In this document: piece by piece, positions 37,833 through 47,410 of the stretch
Layout: each line of letters begins with the position of its first letter
Position numbering within the stretch: position 1 is the first letter of the stretch
Assembly (NCBI RefSeq): GCF_022180365.1
Contig: NZ_BQKV01000026.1
Location: forward strand, 53,103-117,102
Direction of reading: 5' to 3'
Length of the DNA stretch: 64,000 nt
Origin: Faecalibacterium gallinarum
GTDB lineage: Bacteria; Bacillota; Clostridia; Oscillospirales; Ruminococcaceae
Translations under genes and position numbers: made by a program
The notes under the pieces: generated by a model
The model's input: only the letters and a program-made list of their open reading frames with translations
Database searches by the model: none
What the model was told of the DNA's origin: nothing

Positions 37833-38882
37833 GTGATTGAAGTATCGCATCTGACCAAAGAATATGGCGGCCGCCCCGCCGTCCGGGATCTGTCCTTCGT
37901 GGTGGAGGACGGCCAGATCTACGGTCTTTTGGGGCCCAACGGCGCCGGCAAATCCACCATCATGAACATCCTGACCGGGTATCTCTCGGCCAGCAGCGGC
38001 CTGGTGACCATCGCGGGCCATCCGCTGCCGGAGGAGGCCGACCAGGCAAAGGCGTGCATCGGCTATCTGCCCGAGCAGCCGCCTCTCTATCTGGATATGA
38101 CGGTACAGGAATATCTGACCTTTGCCGCCGAGCTGAAAGGGGTCAAGCGGTCCGCCCGAAAGGACCAGGTGCTCCACGCCGCCCGGCGGACCGGCCTGGA
38201 GGAAGTGCTGCCCCGGCTGATCCGCAACCTCTCCAAGGGCTACCGCCAGCGGGTGGGCATCGCCCAGGCTCTGCTGGGCAAACCCCAGATTATTATTTTG
38301 GATGAGCCCACCGTTGGCCTGGACCCTGCCCAGGTGATCGAGATCCGAAAATTGATCCAGGAACTGGGGCGGACCCATACGGTCATCCTTTCCAGCCATA
38401 TCCTCAGCGAGGTGCAGGCGGTCTGCGACCAGGTTCTGATCCTTTCCAAGGGCCAGCTGGTGGCCATCGGTGCGCCCGAACAGCTGAGCGAAACCCTGAG
38501 CTCTCACAGCGTAGTGCACGCCACCGCACTGGGCACCCGGGACCAGGTGCTGGCCGCCGTCCAATCCCTGCCCGGAGTGGAAAAGGTAGAAGTTACTCCT
38601 TCTTTTAAGGAAGACGAAGTCAATCTTACCGCCCGGAGCGCTACGGGCGAGGATATCCGGGCAGACATCTCCCGGGCACTGACGGCGGCGGGCTGTATTG
38701 TGCTGTCTTTGACCGCCGAAACCAAGAGCCTGGAGGATGTTTTCCTGGAGCTGACCGGAGCCGGTTCGGACCAAGCGAACACCGATGAGCCGGAGGACGC
38801 CCCCGACGAGGACGAAACCCAAAGCACCCAGGACGCCCCGGAAGAGAAAGAGGCCGGGGATGACGCCGGCGAGGAGGAGTAA
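37833..38882 (+). CDS. ABC transporter ATP-binding protein (GldA-like)
   Basis: 349 residues, starting at GTG 37833 after AAGGAG (37818-37823). Walker A GPNGAGKST, signature LSKGYRQRVGIAQALL and Walker B IIILDEPTVGLDP are complete. A small C-terminal regulatory domain is followed by an unusual acidic tail of about 35 residues rich in Asp, Glu and Gln. With the next three genes it forms the ABC-2 export module also called gliding-type (GldA/GldF/GldG plus DUF4340), widespread in non-gliding Clostridia. The substrate is unknown. Confidence 0.93.
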   Translation: MIEVSHLTKEYGGRPAVRDLSFVVEDGQIYGLLGPNGAGKSTIMNILTGYLSASSGLVTIAGHPLPEEADQAKACIGYLPEQPPLYLDMTVQEYLTFAAELKGVKRSARKDQVLHAARRTGLEEVLPRLIRNLSKGYRQRVGIAQALLGKPQIIILDEPTVGLDPAQVIEIRKLIQELGRTHTVILSSHILSEVQAVCDQVLILSKGQLVAIGAPEQLSETLSSHSVVHATALGTRDQVLAAVQSLPGVEKVEVTPSFKEDEVNLTARSATGEDIRADISRALTAAGCIVLSLTAETKSLEDVFLELTGAGSDQANTDEPEDAPDEDETQSTQDAPEEKEAGDDAGEEE

Positions 38883-38887
38883 GGACC

Positions 38888-39760
38888 ATGCTTGCAATTT
38901 TTAAGCGGGAATTCCGCGGTTTTTTCCACGGCATGATGGGCTATCTGCTGACCGCTTTTCTGGCGGCGTCTTCGGGCCTGTATTTCCTGGCGCTGAACCT
39001 GGGGTATGGGCTGACGGACTTCAGCTATTACACCCTCTACCGCACCATCTTCATGCTGCTGCTCTATGTGCCGGTGCTGACCATGCGCAGCCTGGCCGAA
39101 GAGCGGCGCAGCCGCACCGATCAGCTTCTGCTGACCAGCCCGGTCTCGGTGTGGGGGATTGTACTGGGCAAATTCTTCTCCATGTGCGCCGTGTTTAGCC
39201 TGGCCTGCCTGCTGGATCTGGTGATGATCCTGGTCCTGTGGGCTCTGGGCGCCACCGCCACCACTCTGGCCGCCAACCTGGCCGGCCTGCTGTGTTATTT
39301 CCTTTTAGGCTGCGCGGCCATCGCCATGGGAGAGTACATCTCCGGCCTGACCGAAAACCAGATCATTGCTGCGGTGTCCAGCTTCTCGGTGCTTCTGCTG
39401 GCCTATCTGATGCCCAGCCTGCGCAGTATGTTTAATGCCGGCAGCGCCGCCGCGCTGGCCGTCTTTACCGGCATTGCGGCCGCCGCCGCCCTGATCGCCG
39501 GGCTCCGTACCCGGAGCCTGACCCTGGGCTGCGGGGTGTTTACGCTGCTCTGTATGGGGCTGGCCGCCCTCTTTGTGATCCAGAGCACCTGGCTCACCGA
39601 AGCGTTCAGCGCGGTGCTGGAGGCGCTGTGTCTCTTCACCCCCTTCGAGGATTTTGTCAACGGCAGCTTTTCCATTCCGGCGCTGGTGTACTACCTCAGC
39701 GCGACGGGGCTGTTCCTCTTTTTCTGCGGGATGAGCCTTGAAAAACGCCGCTGGAACTGA
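38888..39760 (+). CDS. ABC-2 type transporter permease (GldF-like)
   Basis: 290 residues with about six membrane segments; the N-terminus AIFKREFRGFFHGMMGYLL and TMRSLAEERRSRTDQLLLTSPVS block are typical of GldF-type permeases. It follows the ATPase gene by 5 nt and precedes the GldG-like gene by 18 nt, so the three act as one exporter. The transported substrate cannot be read. Confidence 0.92.
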   Translation: MLAIFKREFRGFFHGMMGYLLTAFLAASSGLYFLALNLGYGLTDFSYYTLYRTIFMLLLYVPVLTMRSLAEERRSRTDQLLLTSPVSVWGIVLGKFFSMCAVFSLACLLDLVMILVLWALGATATTLAANLAGLLCYFLLGCAAIAMGEYISGLTENQIIAAVSSFSVLLLAYLMPSLRSMFNAGSAAALAVFTGIAAAAALIAGLRTRSLTLGCGVFTLLCMGLAALFVIQSTWLTEAFSAVLEALCLFTPFEDFVNGSFSIPALVYYLSATGLFLFFCGMSLEKRRWN

Positions 39761-39778
39761 CCGAAAAGGAGAAACACC

Positions 39779-41221
39779 ATGAAGAAAACACAGAATACCC
39801 CCGCACTGGACGGCGGGCGGATTTTTCGGAACGGGCTGCTCTCCACAGCGATCCTCGCGGCAGTGGTGGTGCTGGCGGTGCTGGTGAACCTGGTCGTCCG
39901 GATGATCCCCACCCGGTACACCGAGTTTGACCTCTCGGAGGCCGGACTCTACACCCTGAGCGAGCAATCTGGCGCACTGACCCAGAGCCTCGAACAGGAC
40001 ATCACCATCTATTACCTCTGCGAAACCGGCAGCGAGGATGCCATCATCACCCGGCTGCTGGACCGGTATGCCTCCGAGAGCAGCCATCTGACCTGGGAGC
40101 AGAAAGACCCGGCGGTTTACCCCACCTTTGCCGCACAGTACGGCGCCCAGAATGTCTCCTCGGGCAGCCTGATCCTGGACGCAGGGGAGGACAGCGTTGT
40201 GCTGGACGCCGCCGATCTCTATGAATACGACTACTCCGATTACTATTACTCGGGCACTTACAGCGTGAAGTTTGCGGGGGAGGACAGGATCACCTCGGCC
40301 CTCTATCGGCTGACCAGCGGGGAGGCAAGCGCCGCCTACTACACCACCAACCACGGCGAGCTGGCCCTGACCCAGAGCCTGCTGGATGCTCTGGACGCCC
40401 AGAACATCGAAGCGCAGGAGCTGAATCTGCTGAGCAGCGAAATCCCCGATGACTGTGCGCTCCTGATCATCAACTGCCCGGCCAACGATTTTACCGCGGA
40501 GGAAGGGCTGGTCAACGAGGTTGCCGCCCTGACCGAGTATCTGGAAAACGGCGGCAAACTGATGGTAATGACCGACGCCTATTACAGCACCCCCAACCTG
40601 GACAGCGTCCTGGCCCAGTTCGGCCTCTCCCGGGTGGAGGGTCTGGTGGTGGAAGGCGACCCCAATTACAGCCTCTACGGCTACAACTACTACCTGCTGC
40701 CGGACTACGCTTATACCGAAGAAAGCACCGCCCTGGACGGCCTGGATACCAGCCGCTATGTTCTGCTTCAGATGGCTCAGGGCATTACCATGACCCAGAT
40801 GGATGGTATTTTCTCCGAGGCTCTGCTGACCACTTCGGACTCTGCATACAGCAAAACGGCAGGGTACAATATGACCACCGTGGAAAAAGAGGAAGGGGAT
40901 CTGGACGGCCCCTTTGCCCTGGCAGCTTACGCTCAGAACGACACCACCGGCGCAGAAGTGATCTGGATCGGCTGCGCCAACATGGACAACGAAAATGTCT
41001 ATCTCAGCGTACCGGGCAACTGTGATTTCCTGTTGGGCTGCGCAGCCTCTCTCACCGGCCAGTCCAGCTCGATCCTCATTGAATCCAAAGCGCTGGAAGC
41101 CGACCAGCTGACCATCCCGGGCGGAGTGGCTTCCATCCTGGGGCTGGTATTTGTGATTCTGATCCCGGCGGTGCTTCTGATTGTGGGAGCGGTGGTCTCC
41201 ATCCGCCGGCGCAGAAGATAA
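39779..41221 (+). CDS. GldG family auxiliary protein of the ABC exporter
   Basis: 480 residues. One membrane helix near the N-terminus (about 16-38) and one at the C-terminus (about 451-473) enclose a large extracytoplasmic domain with the ABC-auxiliary fold (DITIYYLCETGSED, AAYYTTNHGELALTQSLLDAL, LLIINCPANDF, YLENGGKLMVMTDAYY). It is thought to assist the ABC-2 permease. The C-terminus is short and basic (IRRRRR). It sits between permease and DUF4340 genes. Confidence 0.9.
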   Translation: MKKTQNTPALDGGRIFRNGLLSTAILAAVVVLAVLVNLVVRMIPTRYTEFDLSEAGLYTLSEQSGALTQSLEQDITIYYLCETGSEDAIITRLLDRYASESSHLTWEQKDPAVYPTFAAQYGAQNVSSGSLILDAGEDSVVLDAADLYEYDYSDYYYSGTYSVKFAGEDRITSALYRLTSGEASAAYYTTNHGELALTQSLLDALDAQNIEAQELNLLSSEIPDDCALLIINCPANDFTAEEGLVNEVAALTEYLENGGKLMVMTDAYYSTPNLDSVLAQFGLSRVEGLVVEGDPNYSLYGYNYYLLPDYAYTEESTALDGLDTSRYVLLQMAQGITMTQMDGIFSEALLTTSDSAYSKTAGYNMTTVEKEEGDLDGPFALAAYAQNDTTGAEVIWIGCANMDNENVYLSVPGNCDFLLGCAASLTGQSSSILIESKALEADQLTIPGGVASILGLVFVILIPAVLLIVGAVVSIRRRRR

Positions 41222-41236
41222 AAGGAGGGAGCCGCA

Positions 41237-42265
41237 TTGAAGGCAAAACAGAAAACCCTGGGGATCTTGCTGGTGCTGATCCTCCTGGCCGGGGCGGCGC
41301 TGGCCTTTGTGGTCAATGCAAACACCCAGGCGGAACAGGCGGCCAGTGCCGCCGAGGAGGGGACCATCCCGCTGTCGAGCTTCGCGGTGGAAGATCTGAC
41401 CCAGATCCAATACACCTATCAGGAGGAAACGCTCCTCCTGAATTATGACGGAGAGAACTGGACTCTGGCGGATGACCCGGACTACCACCTCAACCAGACC
41501 CTCTGCAACAGCATGGCCGCAGCCCTCTGCGATTTCAACGCCAAGCGCCGGCTGACCGCAGAGGAAGGGGAGAGCTACGGCACGGAATCGCCCCTGCTCA
41601 CCGTCCAGGTGACGGCAGCCGGTCAGACCAACCGATTCACCTTTGGCGACACAAACCCGGTCACCGGAGACATCTACCTGCAAAAAGAAGGGGACACGGC
41701 CATCTATACCGCCTCTTCCTCCAAGGCGGAGTGCTTTGAATACACCAAAGAGGCGCTCTTTGAATCCTTTAACCCCACGGGCCTGAGTTCCAGTGAGCTG
41801 GAACAGGTGGAGTACACCGTCTCGGAGGGAGATCAGAGCTACACCGTCTGCTTGCAGGCAGTCTCCCAGCCGGTGGAGGAAGACGCAGCGGACAGCACCG
41901 AATCGGCGGAGAGCGAGGCGGTGGAGTACACCACCGTCTGGCGGCTGACTTCGGAGCCCGATGCTGTACTAGACGAAACCGTTCTGGACCAGATTTTTTC
42001 CTCTTTGACGAGTTACGTCTCGGGTCAGATCACCGGCGCAGCCCTGGCGGATTATGGGCTGGATGCTCCGGCGGTAACAGTCCGGGCCACCACCTTTGAT
42101 ACGGTGGTCAACCTGCGGTATTCCATCGCGGAGGATGGCTGTTACCTGTGGGTGGAAGGGGACGACTCCATCTATCGGGTGGATCTGACCACCGTCCAGA
42201 ATCTCTGCCGCACCCCGGCGGAGCTGACCAGCACAGAGAACACCGAAACTGCAAGCGAATCGTAA
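41237..42265 (+). CDS. DUF4340 domain-containing protein
   Basis: 342 residues from TTG 41237, 8 nt after AAAGGAGG. An N-terminal membrane anchor (about 7-27) is followed by a repeated extracytoplasmic DUF4340 region (FAVEDLTQIQYTYQEETLLL, NWTLADDPDYHLNQ). The family is found next to GldG in these exporters. A Glu/Ser/Thr-rich insert (about 215-235) is present. This is the last gene of the four-gene module; a terminator follows. Confidence 0.88.
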   Translation: MKAKQKTLGILLVLILLAGAALAFVVNANTQAEQAASAAEEGTIPLSSFAVEDLTQIQYTYQEETLLLNYDGENWTLADDPDYHLNQTLCNSMAAALCDFNAKRRLTAEEGESYGTESPLLTVQVTAAGQTNRFTFGDTNPVTGDIYLQKEGDTAIYTASSSKAECFEYTKEALFESFNPTGLSSSELEQVEYTVSEGDQSYTVCLQAVSQPVEEDAADSTESAESEAVEYTTVWRLTSEPDAVLDETVLDQIFSSLTSYVSGQITGAALADYGLDAPAVTVRATTFDTVVNLRYSIAEDGCYLWVEGDDSIYRVDLTTVQNLCRTPAELTSTENTETASES

Positions 42266-42275
42266 GACAAATTCC

Positions 42276-42317
42276 TCCCGGAACAGCTGGTGAAAAAGCT
42301 GCTCCGGGATTTTTTTG
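42276..42317 (+). terminator. Terminator after the DUF4340 gene
   Basis: A 12-bp stem with one mismatch (42276-42287 with 42298-42309) followed by seven T. Confidence 0.85.
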
Positions 42318-42421
42318 ACCCTGGGCGGCAGAATATAAAACGGATACAGAAAAATAAAACAGAAAATTTTGACAAAACGCAATTTTTCAAAAAAGACCGG
42401 TGAGAGGGGATACAGAAGGAA

Positions 42422-42450
42422 TTGACTTTTACCCGGGGATTGTTTAAGAT
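42422..42450 (+). promoter_or_regulatory. Promoter of the potABCD operon
   Basis: TTGACT (42422-42427) and TAAGAT (42445-42450), 17-nt spacer. Confidence 0.65.
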
Positions 42451-42561
42451 AAAAATTAAAGGACTTTTTGTCGAACTGCCGGATGGGGCGTCGGCACGCT
42501 CTGGGCCAGAGCGCTTGCTGCCCCAAGCCGGCTGAACATATGGGGAGGTATAAAAAAGATA

Positions 42562-43605
<1,044 letters not shown>

Positions 43606-43611
43606 TGCCGG

Positions 43612-44427
43612 ATGAAAATTTATGACAAGAAACTGGCCTATCCTTATTTTGTCTGGATGGCCCTCTTTACCGTGATTCCGCTCCTGATCGTGGTGTACTA
43701 CGCCCTGACCGACGGAGAGGGGAATTTCACTCTGGATAACCTTTTGGCCATCAGCGGTTATGGCTCGGTCTTTGCCCGGAGCCTGCTGCTGGCTTTGATC
43801 GCCACTGTGATTTGTTTGATCCTGGCGTTTCCGGTGGGATATTTTCTCTCCCGGCTGCGGGTCAACAAGCAGCACATCATGCTGATGCTGGTGATGCTGC
43901 CCATGTGGATGAACTTTCTGCTCCGCACCTACGCCTGGATGGGCCTGCTCAGTGTCAACGGCCCGGTGAATGCGGTTCTGGGCTTTTTCAATCTCGGACC
44001 CTTTAACATGCTGAACACCTCCGGCGCAGTGGTTCTGGGCATGGTGTACAACTATCTCCCCTATATGATCCTGCCCCTTTACACCAGCATGACCAAGATT
44101 GACCCCAGCCTGGTGGAGGCGGCCCAGGATCTGGGCGCCAACACCACCAAGACCCTGTTCCGGGTGCTGATCCCCATGAGTGTGCCCGGCATCTGCACCG
44201 GCATTACTATGGTGTTTGTCCCGGCGGTGTCCACCTTTGTCATCAGCCGTATGCTGGGCGGCGGCTCAAACCTCTTGATCGGCGACCTGATCGAGATGCA
44301 GTTTTTGGGCAACAGCTACAACCTGAACACCGGTTCGGCCATGAGCCTGGTGCTGATGATCATTGTTCTGGTCTGCATGAGCTTCACTTCGAGCTTTGAT
44401 GAAAACGAAATGGAGGGGGTGTCCTGA
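43612..44427 (+). CDS. potB: Spermidine/putrescine ABC transporter permease PotB
   Basis: 271 residues, six membrane segments, with the inner-membrane EAA loop (LVEAAQDLGANTTKTLFRVLIP) that contacts PotA. The N-terminus LAYPYFVWMALFTVIPLLIV fits PotB/CysTW permeases. It is 6 nt after potA and its last base overlaps potC. Confidence 0.95.
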   Translation: MKIYDKKLAYPYFVWMALFTVIPLLIVVYYALTDGEGNFTLDNLLAISGYGSVFARSLLLALIATVICLILAFPVGYFLSRLRVNKQHIMLMLVMLPMWMNFLLRTYAWMGLLSVNGPVNAVLGFFNLGPFNMLNTSGAVVLGMVYNYLPYMILPLYTSMTKIDPSLVEAAQDLGANTTKTLFRVLIPMSVPGICTGITMVFVPAVSTFVISRMLGGGSNLLIGDLIEMQFLGNSYNLNTGSAMSLVLMIIVLVCMSFTSSFDENEMEGVS

Positions 44428-45269
44428 TGAAAACCAAACATCTCCGTCTGATGCAGCGGGCGTATGTGGTGCTCTTTTTCGCCTTTATGTATCTGCCCAT
44501 CGCCTATATGATCGTCTTCAGCTTCAACCAGAGCAAGGGGTATTCTCTCTTCACCGGTTTCACCCTGAAATGGTATGCCAGCCTGTTCTCCAACGCATCC
44601 ATTCTTCGGGCCCTCTGGGTTTCGCTGGAAGTCGCCCTGATCTCGGCGGTCATCGCCACCGTTCTGGGCACAGCCGCTGCCCTGGGCATCGCCTCCATGG
44701 GCCGCAAGTCTCAGTTGATTGTCACCAACATCACCTATATCCCGGTGGTTAACCCCGAGATTATTACCGGTATCTCCCTGATGCTGCTTTTTGTGGCCTA
44801 CCAGAAATTTGCGGTGGGGGCCTCCTGGCTGCCGGATACCATCATGGGCTTGCCCACCCTGCTCATCGCCCACATTGCCTTCAATGTGCCCTATGTGATC
44901 TTCAACGTCAGCCCCAAACTCCGCCAGATGGACATCCATCTCTATGAGGCGGCGCTGGATCTGGGCTGTGACCCCCGGCAGGCTTTCTTCAAAGTGATTC
45001 TGCCCGAGATCAGCCCGGCGATTCTCTCGGCGTTCCTGATCTGCCTGACCTACTCCATCGACGACTTTATGATCTCTTACTTCAACTGCGGCACGGTGGA
45101 GACGCTGCCCATTGCCATCTATTCCATGACCCGCAAAAAGGTCAGCCCGGAGATCTACGCTCTGTCCACCATTATGTTTATGGTGATCCTGAGCATCATC
45201 CTGGTGTCCAACGCCATGGAGAGCCGCCGCTACCGCCTCAACCAGAAGGCGACGCGTGAAGACGCATGA
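44427..45269 (+). CDS. potC: Spermidine/putrescine ABC transporter permease PotC
   Basis: 280 residues, six membrane segments, EAA loop LYEAALDLGCDPRQAFFKVILPE. The TYSIDDFMISYF segment is typical of PotC. It pairs with PotB to form the channel. A 1-nt overlap with potB and an 18-nt gap to potD keep the operon tight. Confidence 0.95.
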   Translation: MKTKHLRLMQRAYVVLFFAFMYLPIAYMIVFSFNQSKGYSLFTGFTLKWYASLFSNASILRALWVSLEVALISAVIATVLGTAAALGIASMGRKSQLIVTNITYIPVVNPEIITGISLMLLFVAYQKFAVGASWLPDTIMGLPTLLIAHIAFNVPYVIFNVSPKLRQMDIHLYEAALDLGCDPRQAFFKVILPEISPAILSAFLICLTYSIDDFMISYFNCGTVETLPIAIYSMTRKKVSPEIYALSTIMFMVILSIILVSNAMESRRYRLNQKATREDA

Positions 45270-45287
45270 TAAGGGGAGGGAAGACAG

Positions 45288-46520
45288 ATGAAACGCATCT
45301 ATGCATTCTTGCTGGCGCTGGCTCTGGGGCTGGCGCTCCCGCTGGCGGCTTCGGCCCAGGGGACCCTCGAAGTCACCGAGGAGATCAGCGTCTCGGCCGA
45401 CTATGACTGGACCCGCTTCGCCGGGCAGGGAGTCACCCTGAATGTCTACAACTGGGGCGAATACATCTCCAACGGCTCGGACGACAGTGTGGATGTGGTG
45501 GCCGCTTTTGAAAAACTCACCGGCATCGAGGTCAATTACACCACCTTCGATTCCAACGAATCCATGTACGCCAAGCTCAAGTCCGGCGCGGCCAGCTACG
45601 ACATTGTCATCCCCTCGGATTACATGGTGGCCAAGATGATCGCCGAGGATATGCTGCTGCCCCTGAACTACGACAACATCCCCAATTTCCAGCAGATCAA
45701 CGAGGAGTACCACAACCCGGATTACGACCCCGACAACGCCTATACGGTGCCTTATATGCTCTGCACCACCGGCATCATCTACAACACCACCATGGTGGAG
45801 CAGGCGCCCACCTGCTGGGCCGATCTGTGGGATGAACAGTATGCAGGCAACATCCTGATGTTCAACAACAGCCGCGACGCCTACGCCATCGGCGCATTTA
45901 AGATGGGGAAGAGCATCAACCCCGCTACCACCGCGGAGGTGGATGAGGTGGTGGAGGAGCTCAAAGCCCAGAAGCCCCTGGTTCAGGCTTATGTGATGGA
46001 CGAGATTTTCGACAAGATGATCGGCGGCGAAGCGGCCATCGGCGTTTATTATTCCGGCGACGCCATCACCATGATCGACGACAACCCGGACCTGGCCTGG
46101 GTCTTCCCGGAAGAGGGGAGTGTTTTGTCGGTGGACTGCATGTGCATCCCCGCCACCAGCACCCAGCAGGAAGCCGCCGAGATGTTCATCAACTTCATGT
46201 GTGAGGTGGATGTGGGCGCGGCCAACGCCGAATACATCGGCTACACCACCCCCATGGACGCGGTTTGGGAGGTGCTGGACGAGGAGCTCAAGTACAGCGA
46301 GATCGCCTATCCCTCGGAGGAAATCGCCGCCAAAGAGCAGGTGTTCACCGCCCTGAGCGACGAGGTCAACAGCGAACTGGATATGAAGTGGAGCGAGATG
46401 AAGAGCTACAACGAAGGGGGCAGCGGCTATCTGTTCCTGCTGCTCTTGCTGGCAATGCTGGCCCTGGCCTGCTTCAATATCTGGCGCAAGGTCCGCCGGA
46501 AAAACCGGAACATGTACTAA
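45288..46520 (+). CDS. potD: Polyamine-binding protein PotD with a C-terminal membrane anchor
   Basis: 410 residues. A signal peptide (hydrophobic about 5-20, cleavage likely after AASA) has no lipobox cysteine. The periplasmic-binding domain shows LNVYNWGEYIS, YDIVIPSDYMVAKM, YTVPYMLCTTGIIYN and the ligand-pocket WVFPEEGSVLSVD region. Unlike usual Gram-positive PotD lipoproteins, it ends in a hydrophobic helix (about 380-399) and a basic tail RKVRRKNRNMY, so it is probably tethered by its C-terminus. It delivers spermidine/putrescine to PotBC. Confidence 0.93.
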   Translation: MKRIYAFLLALALGLALPLAASAQGTLEVTEEISVSADYDWTRFAGQGVTLNVYNWGEYISNGSDDSVDVVAAFEKLTGIEVNYTTFDSNESMYAKLKSGAASYDIVIPSDYMVAKMIAEDMLLPLNYDNIPNFQQINEEYHNPDYDPDNAYTVPYMLCTTGIIYNTTMVEQAPTCWADLWDEQYAGNILMFNNSRDAYAIGAFKMGKSINPATTAEVDEVVEELKAQKPLVQAYVMDEIFDKMIGGEAAIGVYYSGDAITMIDDNPDLAWVFPEEGSVLSVDCMCIPATSTQQEAAEMFINFMCEVDVGAANAEYIGYTTPMDAVWEVLDEELKYSEIAYPSEEIAAKEQVFTALSDEVNSELDMKWSEMKSYNEGGSGYLFLLLLLAMLALACFNIWRKVRRKNRNMY

Positions 46521-46530
46521 ATCCACGCGG

Positions 46531-46566
46531 GCAGGCTGTGCAGCAACGGCGCGGCCTGCTTTTTCT
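46531..46566 (+). terminator. Terminator after potD
   Basis: Stem GCAGGC/GCCTGC (46531-46536/46554-46559) followed by TTTTTC; short stem, moderate support. Confidence 0.6.
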
Positions 46567-46592
46567 ATTACAATTCGGGAGGTTTTAAAACC

Positions 46593-47315
46593 ATGGAAGA
46601 CTGGGTTAAATATACTGAAGCTGTCACGGTACAGGAGAGCGACGTAGACTACCGCGGATTAATGAAGCCATCGGCCCTGCTGCGGTATGCCGAGCACATG
46701 GCCACCAGACATTCCCACTCCAAAGGCATGGGGGATGATTTTTTCCGCGCCAATCATCTGGCATACCTTTTGGGCAAACAGGCGCTGCAATTCCAGCGGG
46801 TGCCCCAAAAAGGGGAGAAACTCCTTCTGACCACTCTGCCGGAACGCAGCCGGCGGGGGACCAACAAACGGATTTTACAGGTGGAGGACACTGCCGGAAC
46901 TGTGATCGCTCAGGTAGACGCCCGCTGGATTCTGGTGGACACCGAGACCGGGCGGATTCTCCGCCGCCCGCCGGAACAACTGGACAACCTCTGGAACCCT
47001 GAGATTCCCTATGAGCTGCCTCAGACCATTCACAAGGCGGAAACACTGACCAGCGCGGGGATCTGGCCGGCCAGCTACTCCCGGTGCGATATCAACGGCC
47101 ACATCAACAACGCCTGTTATCTGGACATCGCCTGTGACGCGCTGCCTCTGGAAGTGATCCAGCAGGGGCCGATCCGCTCTGCGGCGGTGAAATACCACCG
47201 GGAAGTGCCTCTGGGGCAGGAGATGGAGGTCTTCTGGGGGAAAACCGAGACGGGCTGGTATGTGATGGGCCGGAGAGAGGGCCAGGCGTCCTTTGAGCTG
47301 GAATACCAATGGTAA
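46593..47315 (+). CDS. Acyl-[acyl-carrier-protein] thioesterase
   Basis: 240 residues with two hot-dog domains. The second carries the active-site pattern DxNxHxN in SRCDINGHINNACYLD (about 170-185). The N-terminus VQESDVDYRGLMKPSALLRYAEHMA fits bacterial FatA-like acyl-ACP thioesterases, which release fatty acids from ACP. The start ATG 46593 has GGGAGG at 46577-46582. Chain-length preference cannot be read. Confidence 0.92.
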   Translation: MEDWVKYTEAVTVQESDVDYRGLMKPSALLRYAEHMATRHSHSKGMGDDFFRANHLAYLLGKQALQFQRVPQKGEKLLLTTLPERSRRGTNKRILQVEDTAGTVIAQVDARWILVDTETGRILRRPPEQLDNLWNPEIPYELPQTIHKAETLTSAGIWPASYSRCDINGHINNACYLDIACDALPLEVIQQGPIRSAAVKYHREVPLGQEMEVFWGKTETGWYVMGRREGQASFELEYQW

Positions 47316-47329
47316 GCCATCCCGGGTGG

Positions 47330-47371
47330 TTACAAAAGAATTTCGATTAAATTACAAAAGAATTACAAAAA
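47330..47371 (+). repeat. TTACA direct repeats upstream of the small RNA promoter
   Basis: TTACAAAAGAATT occurs at 47330-47342 and 47352-47364, and TTACAAAAA at 47363-47371, i.e. 22 and 11 nt apart. Two more TTACA copies (47398, 47409) overlap the -10 and start region, again 11 nt apart. The one-turn phasing suggests an operator for a dimeric regulator; the core resembles the TTTACA repeats before the phosphate operon. Confidence 0.6.
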
Positions 47372-47375
47372 CCTC

Positions 47376-47404
47376 TTGCAATTCTCTCCAAAAAGAGTTA
47401 CAAT
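47376..47404 (+). promoter_or_regulatory. Promoter of the predicted small RNA
   Basis: TTGCAA (47376-47381) and TACAAT (47399-47404) with a 17-nt spacer; transcription would start near 47411. Confidence 0.75.
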
Positions 47405-47410
47405 ATGGTT

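Larger units (their letters stand above)
42266..42561. other. Intergenic region before the polyamine operon
   Basis: About 300 nt. It contains the terminator of the exporter module (42276-42317), an AT-rich stretch, the potA promoter (42422-42450) and a leader with GC-rich repeats around 42485-42535 that could fold. No gene was seen. Confidence 0.7.

Noticed and set aside
39305..41683. A 792-codon open frame on the minus strand
   Set aside because: Antisense to the GldF/GldG/DUF4340 genes; low-complexity His/Gly/Gln-rich translation without motifs.
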